A stretch of 12,499 nt of DNA from Deltaproteobacteria bacterium (GTDB taxonomy: Bacteria; Desulfobacterota; SM23-61), in the NCBI GenBank assembly GCA_016234425.1, contig JACRCA010000354.1, positions 1 through 12,499 on the forward strand, in the 5' to 3' direction. Within the stretch, counting starts at the first letter, position 1. Every line of letters starts with the position of its first letter. The notes below the pieces were generated by a model that had not been told where the DNA came from, ran no database searches, and saw only the letters and a list, made by a program, of their open reading frames with translations. Of this stretch, positions 6,636 to 12,499 are shown piece after piece. Position numbers and translations under genes: made by a program.

Positions 6636-6851
6636 TTATTCGATGACTGCCAGAACCATATCGGTTTCGCAGGTCTGGCCGACAGAGACTCGGATCTCCT
6701 TAATCACACCCGATGCCGGGGCTACGATGGGCATTTCCATCTTCATCGCTTCCATGATGGCGATCTCATCATCTTCCTGAACGCGGTCCCCAACCTTCAC
6801 CTTGATATCCACGATCTTTCCCACCATGGGAGCCGTTACATTCATGCTCAT
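6636..6851 (-). CDS. Biotin carrier (biotinyl-domain) protein
   Basis: This 71-residue protein is only a biotinyl domain: two mirrored beta-hairpin halves (MVGKIVDIKVKVGDRV and ASGVIKEIRVSVGQ) around EAMKMEM, where Lys37 is the biotinylation site. Carriers of this kind shuttle carboxyl groups between a carboxylase or decarboxylase catalytic subunit and its partner. The alanine/proline-rich linker common in decarboxylase gamma subunits is absent. It heads a minus-strand run with the glutaryl-CoA-type dehydrogenase, so a role as carrier of a glutaconyl-CoA decarboxylase is plausible; acetyl-, propionyl- or pyruvate-type carboxylases are alternatives. No catalytic carboxyltransferase, membrane subunit or biotin ligase gene is in the window. 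AAAGGAGG (6858-6865) lies six bases before the ATG, which fixes the start. Confidence 0.9.
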   Translation of the reverse strand: MSMNVTAPMVGKIVDIKVKVGDRVQEDDEIAIMEAMKMEMPIVAPASGVIKEIRVSVGQTCETDMVLAVIE

Positions 6852-6891
6852 AGAATTCCTCCTTTCAGTTCGCTTGGTATTGTCAACCTAT

Positions 6892-6910
6892 AACCACAGA
6901 GGCCACAGTG
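6892..6910. repeat. CACAGAG-type repeat, short copy
   Basis: AACCACAGAGGCCACAGTG contains about two 9-base units of the CACAGAGNN family, upstream of the biotin carrier gene. Confidence 0.6.
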
Positions 6911-7048
6911 CAGCATTGCCGCAACCAAAAAAACTTTTAACTTTTAGCTTGTAACAAGATTTTGCTTAATAAAATTTCGATATTTTGAACCTTAGTAGTA
7001 CAGAAAAATTATCAATTTTCAGGAAATTTAAAAAATACTATTTCCTCC

Positions 7049-7062
7049 CCTCTGTGTCCTCT
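7049..7062. repeat. CACAGAG-type repeat, short copy
   Basis: CCTCTGTGTCCTCT is a short inverse copy of the CACAGAGNN family. It lies beyond the 3' end of the GxxExxY relic and brackets it together with the copy at 7249-7283. Confidence 0.5.
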
Positions 7063-7098
7063 AAATCATCCGCCTCTTTAGGCCATCTCTTAACTGAA

Positions 7099-7230
7099 CT
7101 ATATTGAGTTTATTTCCTTCTGTCTAACATAGCTTATCTTCCTCAAGGCAAATTCATGAACCAGGGCTTCCTCAAAGACATTCTCTAACAAGCCAGGCCC
7201 TAATGTAAAATAAGCTTCAAGAGCACAGGG
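7099..7230 (-). pseudogene. GxxExxY family gene relic
   Basis: On the minus strand one frame reads CALEAYFTLGPGLLENVFEE, then ALVHEFALRKISYVRQKEI, then NSI and a stop (TAG, 7099-7101). LGPGLLENVFEEAL with HEF.LR.ISYVRQKEI is the diagnostic core of the GxxExxY proteins (G-P-G-L-L-E-S-V-Y-E type; the Tyr of the name is Phe here). These are small proteins of about 120-130 residues with a proposed nuclease-like fold and unknown role. Both ends are missing: there is no start codon in frame, and the second half of the family, after the RQKEI strand, is lost to stops. It is therefore a decayed gene. It lies between two CACAGAG-type repeats, which often accompany intact members (from memory). Confidence 0.75.
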
Positions 7231-7248
7231 TGGGAAACTTTTTTTGAG

Positions 7249-7283
7249 AACACAGAGAATTTCTCTGCGATCTCTGTGGTTTC
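7249..7283. repeat. CACAGAG-type repeat with internal dyad
   Basis: The sequence holds ACACAGAGAA followed by TTCTCTGCGATCTCTGTGGT, so units of the CACAGAGNN family face each other and form a compact hairpin (CAGAGAA/TTCTCTG). It lies on the 5' side of the GxxExxY relic. Confidence 0.7.
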
Positions 7284-7599
7284 ATTCTGCCTGCGGACGA
7301 TTTCAGCATAGCAGAATGGAATGGACAATTACCTATAACCCATGGGTTTCATTTTGTCAACCTCTATAAGCTCCCTCACTTTTTAATGTTTTTTGCTCAT
7401 GGGCCAGGGGGATTTGGACTCGGGATTTTGAGCGGTCTCCACCTCATCCATGGAAGAACCAGCGCCCTGAATACGGTCCATCAACTCTCTCGTTGAAAAT
7501 TGAAGATGATTATTGTAAACTCCTCTAATCCTTAAGGGCCGAAGGAATCAACTGTCAGCTCTCGGCCAAAAAAGGACAATAGGAGGAGGTAAGGGAACC

Positions 7600-7854
7600 A
7601 TGGGAGAGTTAAAGAGCGCTTTAGAGATTGCCATGGAAAAGGCCAAAAAAATGGGTGGGGAGGAGGAGGTTTCCCTTTCGGCGAACCAAAAAGGCCAGAT
7701 CGCTGAGATCCGCAAAATCTACGCCGCCAAAATTGCCGAAGTGGAGATCCTGATCCAGGATAAAGAGAAACGGGAGATAGAGATCGATCGCTTACGACGG
7801 GAAAGGGACCGCAAGATCGAATCCATCTACCAGAAGGTCAAGGAAAAACGCTGA
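7600..7854 (+). CDS. Small charged coiled-coil protein, unknown function
   Basis: I do not recognise a named family. The 84-residue protein starts MGELKSALEIAMEKAKKMG, a motif I associate loosely with short hypothetical proteins of deltaproteobacteria. It continues as a strongly charged helix. Residues about 28-84 alternate Lys/Arg and Glu/Asp with regular Ile/Leu spacing (AEIRKIYAAKIAEVEILI, then EIEIDRLRRERDRKIESIY), as in a coiled coil. It has no signal peptide or membrane segment, so it is cytoplasmic. A strong AGGAGGAGG (7581-7589) lies ten bases before the ATG, so it is well translated if transcribed. It is 91 bases ahead of the thiamine-diphosphate enzyme gene on the same strand and may share its transcript. 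A structural or complex-assembly role is only a guess. Confidence 0.75.
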   Translation: MGELKSALEIAMEKAKKMGGEEEVSLSANQKGQIAEIRKIYAAKIAEVEILIQDKEKREIEIDRLRRERDRKIESIYQKVKEKR

Positions 7855-7945
7855 ACCCCGGAAGAACTTCCCAGATGCCAGCGCATGCTCATTACTGTTG
7901 CCTTGAAGATATGAGCAGGGAAACGGGTTGTTACGGAGGATATGG

Positions 7946-9583
7946 ATGCCCAGGATGACAGGTGGAAAGGCCGTCGTTGAATCGTTAAAGCAAGAAGGAG
8001 TAGAGTTCATCTTTGGCCTTCCAGGTGTTCAGATCATGCATATCTTTGATGCCCTGTACGGAGAGCCGAAAATTCGATTGATTACTGTGCGCCATGAACA
8101 GAGCGTGGTGTACATGGCCGATGGATACGCCCGGGTGAAAGGAAAGCCTGGCGTAGGATTGGTAGTTCCCGGACCAGGGCTGCAGAATGCCTCCGCAGCC
8201 TTGGGGACAGCCTACGCCTGCTCTTCACCGGTACTGCTCATCGCCGGTCAGGTGGAGAGTTATAATCTGGGAAAAGATAGAGGAGCGCTCCACGAGATTA
8301 ACGACCAGTTGGATATTGTCAGGCCAGTGACCAAATGGTGCCGCCGGCTGATGAGAGTGGAAGACATTCCAGGGGCCATTCAGGAAGCGATGCGCCAGAT
8401 GAGTACTGGCCGAGCACGGCCTACCGAAGTGGAGATTCCTTGGGATGTAATGGGAGCTGAGGCAGAAGTGGTATTGTTACCTGAAGAGCAATATCCGCAA
8501 GTGAAGCCCGGTAGGGAAGATGTGCGTAGAGCTGCCGACCTGCTGGCTTCCGCCAAAAAACCACTCATCTGGGCAGGAGGAGGGGTGATTCTCTCCAATG
8601 CCTCCTCCGAATTAACGGAGTTATCCGAAGCCTTGGGCGCACCCGTAGCCACCACCCCCGAAGGGAAAGGCGCCATTTCCGAAGATCACCCCCTTTCATT
8701 GGGGGGCGCATATTATGGATTCGGGGCGGCCCGCTGGGCTGCGCCGCAGGCGGATGTAGTCCTGGCTATAGGCACCCGCTTAACCAGCCAGATGCGGCCA
8801 GGCACGGCCCTGAAAGATCCCCAGATGCTAATCCACGTGGATGCTGACCCTTCGGTCATCGGAAAGAATTTCCCGGCAGAGGTGGCCATTGCTGCCGATG
8901 CCAAAATAACATTGCAAGCGCTGGCCGACGAGGTCCGGGGAAAAGAAATAATGAAGGAGCGATGGCCCGCTCAAGACTTGAGGCAATTTAGGGGAAATCA
9001 TAAAAATTGGCTGCGGCGAAAGGCCCCGGTCCAATGCGAGATTATCGCTACCTTACGGAATGAGCTGAGGGAAGATGCCGTTCTGGTCACCGGCGTTACC
9101 AATATCGGTTACTGGTGTAATCTGGCCTATCCGGTGAGGCGCCCGCGGACTTATTTTACCTCCTCATATTTTGCCACTCTGGGGTATGCCTTCCCCACGG
9201 CTCTGGGAGCCAAAGTGGCTGCACCAGACAAGCAGGTGGTCTGTGTTGCGGGAGACGGCGGCTTCATGTATGCTTGTGCGGAACTGGCCACAGCAGTTAG
9301 GTATGGAATCAATCTGATTACCGTGATATTTACAGATGATGCCTTTGGATCCACCAAAAGCGATCAACAGATTAATTTCCAAGGAAGAATCTTAGGCACG
9401 GAGTTGAACAACCCGGATTTTGCTAAGCTCGCAGAGTTATTCGGAGCCAAAGGCTTGAAGGCTAACCCGGAGGGGTTGGGGAGCGCATTGCGCCAAGCGC
9501 TGGAAGCCAAACAGCCAGTGGTGATTGAGGTACCCATCCCCACCTTGATTCCACCTTTCCAGATTTCCCCTCTCCAAGATTGA
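7946..9583 (+). CDS. Thiamine-diphosphate enzyme, acetolactate-synthase superfamily
   Basis: The 545-residue protein shows the three-domain order of this superfamily (COG0028). The N-terminal pyrimidine-binding domain has FGLPGVQIMHIFDAL and the catalytic Glu51 in VRHEQSVVYMADGYAR. The central domain lies about residues 190-325. The C-terminal pyrophosphate domain has GDGG (436-439). The metal-binding motif ends in Thr463-Asp464, where many relatives have Asn-Asn or Asn-Asp. Such enzymes decarboxylate 2-oxo acids or make or break C-C bonds next to a carbonyl. No small regulatory subunit (IlvN/IlvH) gene is nearby, so it is probably not the biosynthetic acetolactate synthase; the substrate is unknown. 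The start is set at ATG 7946, six bases after GGAGG (7935-7939), rather than at TTG 7928, which precedes that site. Confidence 0.88.
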   Translation: MPRMTGGKAVVESLKQEGVEFIFGLPGVQIMHIFDALYGEPKIRLITVRHEQSVVYMADGYARVKGKPGVGLVVPGPGLQNASAALGTAYACSSPVLLIAGQVESYNLGKDRGALHEINDQLDIVRPVTKWCRRLMRVEDIPGAIQEAMRQMSTGRARPTEVEIPWDVMGAEAEVVLLPEEQYPQVKPGREDVRRAADLLASAKKPLIWAGGGVILSNASSELTELSEALGAPVATTPEGKGAISEDHPLSLGGAYYGFGAARWAAPQADVVLAIGTRLTSQMRPGTALKDPQMLIHVDADPSVIGKNFPAEVAIAADAKITLQALADEVRGKEIMKERWPAQDLRQFRGNHKNWLRRKAPVQCEIIATLRNELREDAVLVTGVTNIGYWCNLAYPVRRPRTYFTSSYFATLGYAFPTALGAKVAAPDKQVVCVAGDGGFMYACAELATAVRYGINLITVIFTDDAFGSTKSDQQINFQGRILGTELNNPDFAKLAELFGAKGLKANPEGLGSALRQALEAKQPVVIEVPIPTLIPPFQISPLQD

Positions 9584-9636
9584 GACTTTTGGGGCAAGAT
9601 AGGTCTCAGGGAGGAAGAAAGGATAGAGGTTTTCGG

Positions 9637-10101
9637 ATGAATATCGGTTCTCCCGTCGAGGTTAAAGTTAAATCCCTCTTTTTCTACCGACAAAAAGGAG
9701 TGGCCGTGATCCTCCTTGAAGGCCCGGGCGGGGCATGGGGGCTGCCGATCCTGGCCAAAGCCTCAGAAGTGACCTCCATTGCCTTGTCCTTGGAAGGGGA
9801 AGAACCTCCCCGGCCTCTCTCCCACGACCTGATGGCCAGTATCATAGAAAAACTCAAAGCCCATACCCTCCATGTGCTCATCGACATTCTCGAGGGGCCA
9901 GTATGCCATGGAATCATTGCCCTGGATGTCCGGGGGCGCGAAGTGGACTTCGATTCCCGGCCGAGTGATGCGATTGCCTTAGCCCTCAGGGTCCGTGTTC
10001 CCATATACGTCTCTCCATCGGTCGTGGCCAAAGGGGCTATCTACTTCGATCGTTCGGACTGGTCTTCGGACCTGGAAAGGAAAGCCAAATTGCAGAATTG
10101 A
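9637..10101 (+). CDS. BFN (bifunctional nuclease, DUF151) family protein
   Basis: This 154-residue protein matches the BFN domain along its length: VEVKVKSLFFYRQKGVAVILLEG, GAWGLPILAKASEVTSIALSLEG with PPRPLSHDLM, a middle strand pair, and the hallmark VDFDSRPSDAIALALRVRVPIYVS near the C-terminus. BFN proteins are small dimers. A plant member has reported nuclease activity and Thermotoga and mycobacterial relatives are known mainly from structure or stress studies, so the cellular role is uncertain. No UVR-type second domain, as seen in some members, follows here. ATG 9637 is chosen: GAGG (9626-9629) lies seven bases upstream. The longer frame from TTG 9580 overlaps the stop of the preceding gene and adds 19 residues unlike the family. 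The 53-base gap to the thiamine-diphosphate gene suggests co-transcription. Confidence 0.88.
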   Translation: MNIGSPVEVKVKSLFFYRQKGVAVILLEGPGGAWGLPILAKASEVTSIALSLEGEEPPRPLSHDLMASIIEKLKAHTLHVLIDILEGPVCHGIIALDVRGREVDFDSRPSDAIALALRVRVPIYVSPSVVAKGAIYFDRSDWSSDLERKAKLQN

Positions 10102-10115
10102 AAAGAAATTTTTAT

Positions 10116-10145
10116 GCCACAGAGAACACGGAGATCACAGAGAAA
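10116..10145 (+). repeat. CACAGAG-type repeat, left arm of an inverted pair
   Basis: GCCACAGAGAACACGGAGAT, then CACAGAGAAA, forms three 9-base units of the CACAGAGNN family. It starts 15 bases after the BFN gene stop. Its inverted partner lies at 10268-10295; the two arms enclose about 120 bases of AT-rich DNA. Confidence 0.75.
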
Positions 10146-10267
10146 GATATGGTTAAAACCTGAAAAATGAATGAAATAAAAAGGGTGAACCAGGAAGGAA
10201 TTATGGGCTTTTCATTTGTAATGTTTTTTTTGTTACCCGGCGCTACTTAATTCAATATTCTCAAATT

Positions 10268-10295
10268 ACTCTGTGTCCTCTGAGACCTCTGTGGC
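10268..10295 (-). repeat. CACAGAG-type repeat, right arm of an inverted pair
   Basis: Read on the minus strand this is GCCACAGAGGTCTCAGAGGA followed by CACAGAGT, the inverse of 10116-10145. It ends 31 bases before the phosphofructokinase ATG. The open frame of that gene runs upstream through the repeat from a GTG at 10273, which falsely lengthens it. Confidence 0.75.
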
Positions 10296-10326
10296 AAATA
10301 TTTTTCAAAATGAACATGGGAGTGCC

Positions 10327-11427
10327 ATGAATGCAAAAAGTGAGATCAAGCGCATCGGTATCCTGACAGGGGGAGGGGATTGCCCGGGTTTGAACGCCGT
10401 AATCCGCGCCGTAGTCAAGACAGCCATCTTTCGCTACGGACTGGAGGTAATTGGATTCCACGATGGATATTTGGGGATGATCGAGGATAAGGCCCGGGCC
10501 CTTGAAGCTGCGGATGTCTCCGGTATCTTGGACCGGGGTGGCACGATCCTGGGGACTTCCAACCGCGATAACCCTTTCCGGTTTCCAGCAATGGTGAGGG
10601 GGAGGAAAATCTTCCGCGACGTCTCGGATCAGGCCATCCGCAATCTGAGAAGAAGGAAAATCGATGTCCTGATTGTCGTCGGCGGGGATGGTTCGCTCTC
10701 CATCGCGCAGCAGCTTTTTCAAAAGGGCGTTCCAGTGGTAGGGATTCCCAAGACTATCGACAATGACCTATCAGCTACAGACGTTACCTTTGGTTTTGAT
10801 ACGGCCTTGGAGGCTGCCATGGAAGGCATTGATAGAATTCATACCACGGCCGAATCCCACCACCGGGTCATGGTGGTAGAAGTAATGGGGCGGTATGCTG
10901 GTTGGATTGCCCTGGAAGCTGGCCTGGCTGGAGGCGGTGATGTCATCCTCATCCCGGAAATCCCTTATGACATTGAGAAGGTCTGCGAGAAAGTGAAAGA
11001 GCGGAATCGCCATGGGAAGCGGTTCAGCATTGTAGTAGTGGCCGAGGGAGCGAGGCCGAAAAAAGGAGAAGTTGTCGTTCAAAGGATGGTGGAAGATAGT
11101 ACAGACCCCGTACGCCTGGGAGGAATAGGCTTTAAGGTAAGCAGCGAAATCGAGAAGAGAACAGGCCTGGAGACCCGGGTTACTGTCCTTGGACACCTGC
11201 AGCGAGGCGGTTCCCCTTCGGCTTTCGACCGCATCCTGGCCACTCGTTTTGGTACCCGAGCAGTGGAATTGGCGATGGAAGAGAAATTCGGGAGGATGGT
11301 TTGCCTGCGGGGTAGGCATATCAGGGATGTGGACCTGAAAAAGGCCGTGACCAAACTGAGACGAGTCTCCCCCAATGGTAATTTAGTCCAAACCGCCCGC
11401 TCCATCGGCATTACCTTTGGAGACTGA
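10327..11427 (+). CDS. 6-phosphofructokinase, group III-like
   Basis: The 366-residue enzyme phosphorylates fructose 6-phosphate in glycolysis. Nucleotide-binding GILTGGGDCPGLN lies at 11-23, GGDGS at 119-123, the catalytic PKTIDND at 141-147 with Asp145 as base, VEVMGRYAGWIALEAGLAGG further on, and GHLQRGGSPSAFDR near the C-terminus. The two donor-deciding positions are mixed: Gly122 (E. coli Gly104, typical of ATP users) and Lys142 (E. coli Gly124; Lys is typical of pyrophosphate users). The protein is longer than the roughly 320-residue E. coli enzyme. This fits the group III or mixed-substrate branch, in which Gly-Lys enzymes usually use ATP. ATG 10327 is chosen, four bases after GGGAG (10318-10322), because the upstream extension is repeat DNA. 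It lies in its own spacer-bounded unit after the BFN gene. Confidence 0.92.
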   Translation: MNAKSEIKRIGILTGGGDCPGLNAVIRAVVKTAIFRYGLEVIGFHDGYLGMIEDKARALEAADVSGILDRGGTILGTSNRDNPFRFPAMVRGRKIFRDVSDQAIRNLRRRKIDVLIVVGGDGSLSIAQQLFQKGVPVVGIPKTIDNDLSATDVTFGFDTALEAAMEGIDRIHTTAESHHRVMVVEVMGRYAGWIALEAGLAGGGDVILIPEIPYDIEKVCEKVKERNRHGKRFSIVVVAEGARPKKGEVVVQRMVEDSTDPVRLGGIGFKVSSEIEKRTGLETRVTVLGHLQRGGSPSAFDRILATRFGTRAVELAMEEKFGRMVCLRGRHIRDVDLKKAVTKLRRVSPNGNLVQTARSIGITFGD

Positions 11428-11460
11428 GTTATAGACAGCGACATAAATTTTCTGGTGTTT

Positions 11461-11523
11461 GTCATTCCGGGCTTGACCCGGAATCCAGCGTCTTTCTGGA
11501 TTCCCGCTTTCGCGGGAATGACG
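11461..11523. repeat. Dispersed two-hairpin repeat with ATTCCC-N8-GGGAAT
   Basis: GTCATTCCGGGCTTGACCCG begins a compact palindromic unit. Hairpin one, 11464-11484, pairs ATTCCGGG with CCCGGAAT. Hairpin two, 11500-11519, is ATTCCCGCTTTCGCGGGAAT. The bases between (GAATCCAG and CTGGATTC) pair as well, as an alternative stem. Near-identical units are scattered between genes of many proteobacteria (from memory), and hairpin two has the same layout as the neisserial dRS3 repeat. Lying 34 bases after the phosphofructokinase stop, it could also act as a transcript-end hairpin, but no T-run follows. Confidence 0.8.
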
Positions 11524-11601
11524 TACCCTGCTGCCATTAATGTCGTCATGTATAAATCGAAAATCTAAAATTTGAATTTTGATTTCTCTTAGGAGGTGTT
11601 A

Positions 11602-12360
11602 ATGGAAGTGGAGATGAAAAAATACGAAAAATTTTATGAACGGCTGGGGTTGAAGGAGCATCCTTTAGTGGCATTTTACAGTAATGCAGAGCCAGCCCAG
11701 GGGATCATGCCCAAGGGGGAAGGGCATGCGTGTATGTTTGGTCTGCTAAAGCGGGCGCGTCATCATGGGGAGACGGTCTATTTTGATGAGAGCCACATAG
11801 GCTGTGCGGGTGGAGCGTACTACATGGGCTTTCGTGAAATGTCCAGGCCGAAGATTGAATATTTCCTTTCCTGTGGAATCCCCGGGGAAATGGAAGGGGA
11901 GAGGTATATCAAAACTCCGGAGATTGCCAGAGAATTCTTCGCTTCCATGCGGCCCAGAAAAGCACCGGCCAAATATTGCCTTTTTAAGCCCATGAACAAG
12001 TTATCCGTTACTGAAGAACCCGAAGTGATCGTCTTTTTTGCTCCTCCTGACGTGCTCTCCGGGTTATTCACTCTAACCAATTATGCCACTGAACGACAGG
12101 ATGCAGTTCGCCTTCCCTTCAGTTCGGGTTGTGGAGCAATTCTTACGCATCCTTTGAAAGAAGCCGAAAAAAAGAATCCTCAGGCTATCCTGGGGATGTT
12201 CGACGTCTCAGCCCGTCCTTTTGTGGAGCCAAATGTCCTTACCCTAGCCATGCCGACGAAATTATTCCTCACTCTCCTGGAGAATCAAGATGAAAGCTTC
12301 CTCATCACCAGGAGTTGGGAGATTATAAGGAAGAGGATAGGAGAAAGTCGAAAGGAGTGA
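11602..12360 (+). CDS. DUF169 family protein
   Basis: The 252-residue protein fits the DUF169 (COG2043) family, frequent in anaerobic bacteria and archaea and without a settled function. Family landmarks are the opening helix and LGLKEHPLVAFYS strand, HACMFGLLKRARHHGETVYF, the glycine-rich IGCAGGAYYMGF, IVFFAPPDVLSGLF, and FSSGCGAILTHPL. Cysteines at 44, 68, 91, 126 and 177 include the conserved ones in HACM, GCAGG and SGCG, so metal or cofactor binding is possible (inference). It has no signal peptide or membrane helix. ATG 11602 is chosen: AGGAGG (11591-11596) lies five bases upstream. A GTG at 11596 overlaps that site and is unlikely. It is separated from the phosphofructokinase by a 174-base spacer with a dispersed repeat, so it probably has its own promoter. 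Confidence 0.88.
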   Translation: MEVEMKKYEKFYERLGLKEHPLVAFYSNAEPAQGIMPKGEGHACMFGLLKRARHHGETVYFDESHIGCAGGAYYMGFREMSRPKIEYFLSCGIPGEMEGERYIKTPEIAREFFASMRPRKAPAKYCLFKPMNKLSVTEEPEVIVFFAPPDVLSGLFTLTNYATERQDAVRLPFSSGCGAILTHPLKEAEKKNPQAILGMFDVSARPFVEPNVLTLAMPTKLFLTLLENQDESFLITRSWEIIRKRIGESRKE

Positions 12361-12427
12361 GGAACGAGGTTCAAGGGGAACGGCTAAAGTGGAAAACTTA
12401 GCGGCAGATTAAGGGGGCAATTTAGCT

Positions 12428-12456
12428 TTGACAACCCAAGAATTCTAAACTATTTT
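12428..12456 (+). promoter_or_regulatory. Possible sigma-70-type promoter
   Basis: A perfect TTGACA (12428-12433) is followed after 17 bases by TATTTT (12451-12456; four of six consensus bases). It would drive a plus-strand gene beyond the window end. No gene start is visible in the remaining 43 bases. The rest of 12361-12499 shows nothing recognisable. Confidence 0.35.
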
Positions 12457-12499
12457 CTCCTTCGCGTGATCCCTCTCGTACTTTATTAGCCTTACAACT

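Larger units (their letters stand above)
6852..7599. other. Repeat-rich spacer with a gene relic
   Basis: No intact gene is seen in these roughly 750 bases between divergent transcription units. They hold three CACAGAG-type repeats (6892-6910, 7049-7062, 7249-7283) and a broken GxxExxY gene (7099-7230). The left part (about 6920-7040) is AT-rich and otherwise featureless. The right part (7300-7580) contains a short inverted pair GGCCGA/TCGGCC (about 7538 and 7562). Promoters for the biotin carrier (minus) and the coiled-coil gene (plus) must lie here, but no strong -35/-10 pair was found. Confidence 0.6.

Noticed and set aside
7400..7425. Possible tRNA 3' half (GGGGGATTTGGACTCGGGA, minus-strand reading)
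   Set aside because: No matching acceptor, anticodon or D arms can be built around it.
7383..7481. Minus-strand 32-codon frame (MDRIQGAGSSMDEVETAQ...)
   Set aside because: No ribosome-binding site, no family recognised, and it lies in a relic-rich spacer. It may be a fragment of an older gene but cannot be supported.
7536..7573. Stem GGCCGA/TCGGCC near an A-run as a terminator
   Set aside because: The stem is only six pairs with a loop of about 18 bases, and the adjacent run is A on the plus strand and precedes the stem on the minus strand; neither orientation gives a terminator.
10113..10300. CRISPR-like periodic repeats
   Set aside because: The repeat unit is 9 bases and contiguous, without unique spacers, and the copies are inverted; not a CRISPR array.
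10273..10326. Longer phosphofructokinase start at GTG
   Set aside because: The 18 extra codons come from the dispersed repeat and have no ribosome-binding site; family similarity begins just after ATG 10327.

Overview
The window (12.5 kb, mid GC) looks like chromosomal DNA from an anaerobic deltaproteobacterium-like organism (Desulfobacterota: sulfate reducer or syntroph). The best clues are an acyl-CoA dehydrogenase that resembles the non-decarboxylating glutaryl-CoA dehydrogenases of anaerobic aromatic-compound degraders, a stand-alone biotin carrier next to it, a DUF169 protein, RAYT-type transposon remnants, and intergenic spacers filled with short dispersed repeats. The taxonomy is an inference; no rRNA or marker gene is present.

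Layout. Bases 1-1290 are accessory DNA: a VapBC-type toxin-antitoxin pair (minus strand) sits between two copies of a RAYT transposon end. The right copy is a complete but internally deleted element: it has inverted ends, the transposase N-terminus and C-terminus, and no catalytic middle. Bases 1402-1740 (minus) encode a small LiaI/LiaF-like membrane protein. Bases 1854-4799 (plus) encode a 981-residue protein joining a DEAD/DEAH helicase with a DUF1998 zinc-type domain (YprA/MrfA-like) to a DEDD exonuclease (YprB/MrfB-like). Its 3' end runs into a large dyad followed by seven T. Bases 4874-6851 (minus) hold a probable operon: biotin carrier, acyl-CoA dehydrogenase, universal stress protein.

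The 750-base spacer 6852-7599 contains a broken GxxExxY gene bracketed by CACAGAG-type 9-base repeats. From 7600 to 12360 all genes are on the plus strand: a small coiled-coil protein, a thiamine-diphosphate enzyme of the acetolactate-synthase superfamily, a BFN (DUF151) family protein, a group III-like 6-phosphofructokinase, and a DUF169 protein. An inverted pair of CACAGAG repeats lies just before the phosphofructokinase and a two-hairpin dispersed repeat lies just after it.

Functional links. The dehydrogenase and biotin carrier plausibly serve glutaryl-CoA oxidation followed by biotin-dependent decarboxylation. The helicase-exonuclease protein plausibly performs, in one chain, the excision repair done by two proteins in Bacillus. 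No complete undescribed multi-gene system is evident. The most unusual items are the helicase-exonuclease fusion, the microhomology-deleted RAYT element beside vapBC, and the repeat-bracketed GxxExxY relic. Several starts were moved from the longest open frame to the ATG that has a ribosome-binding site.
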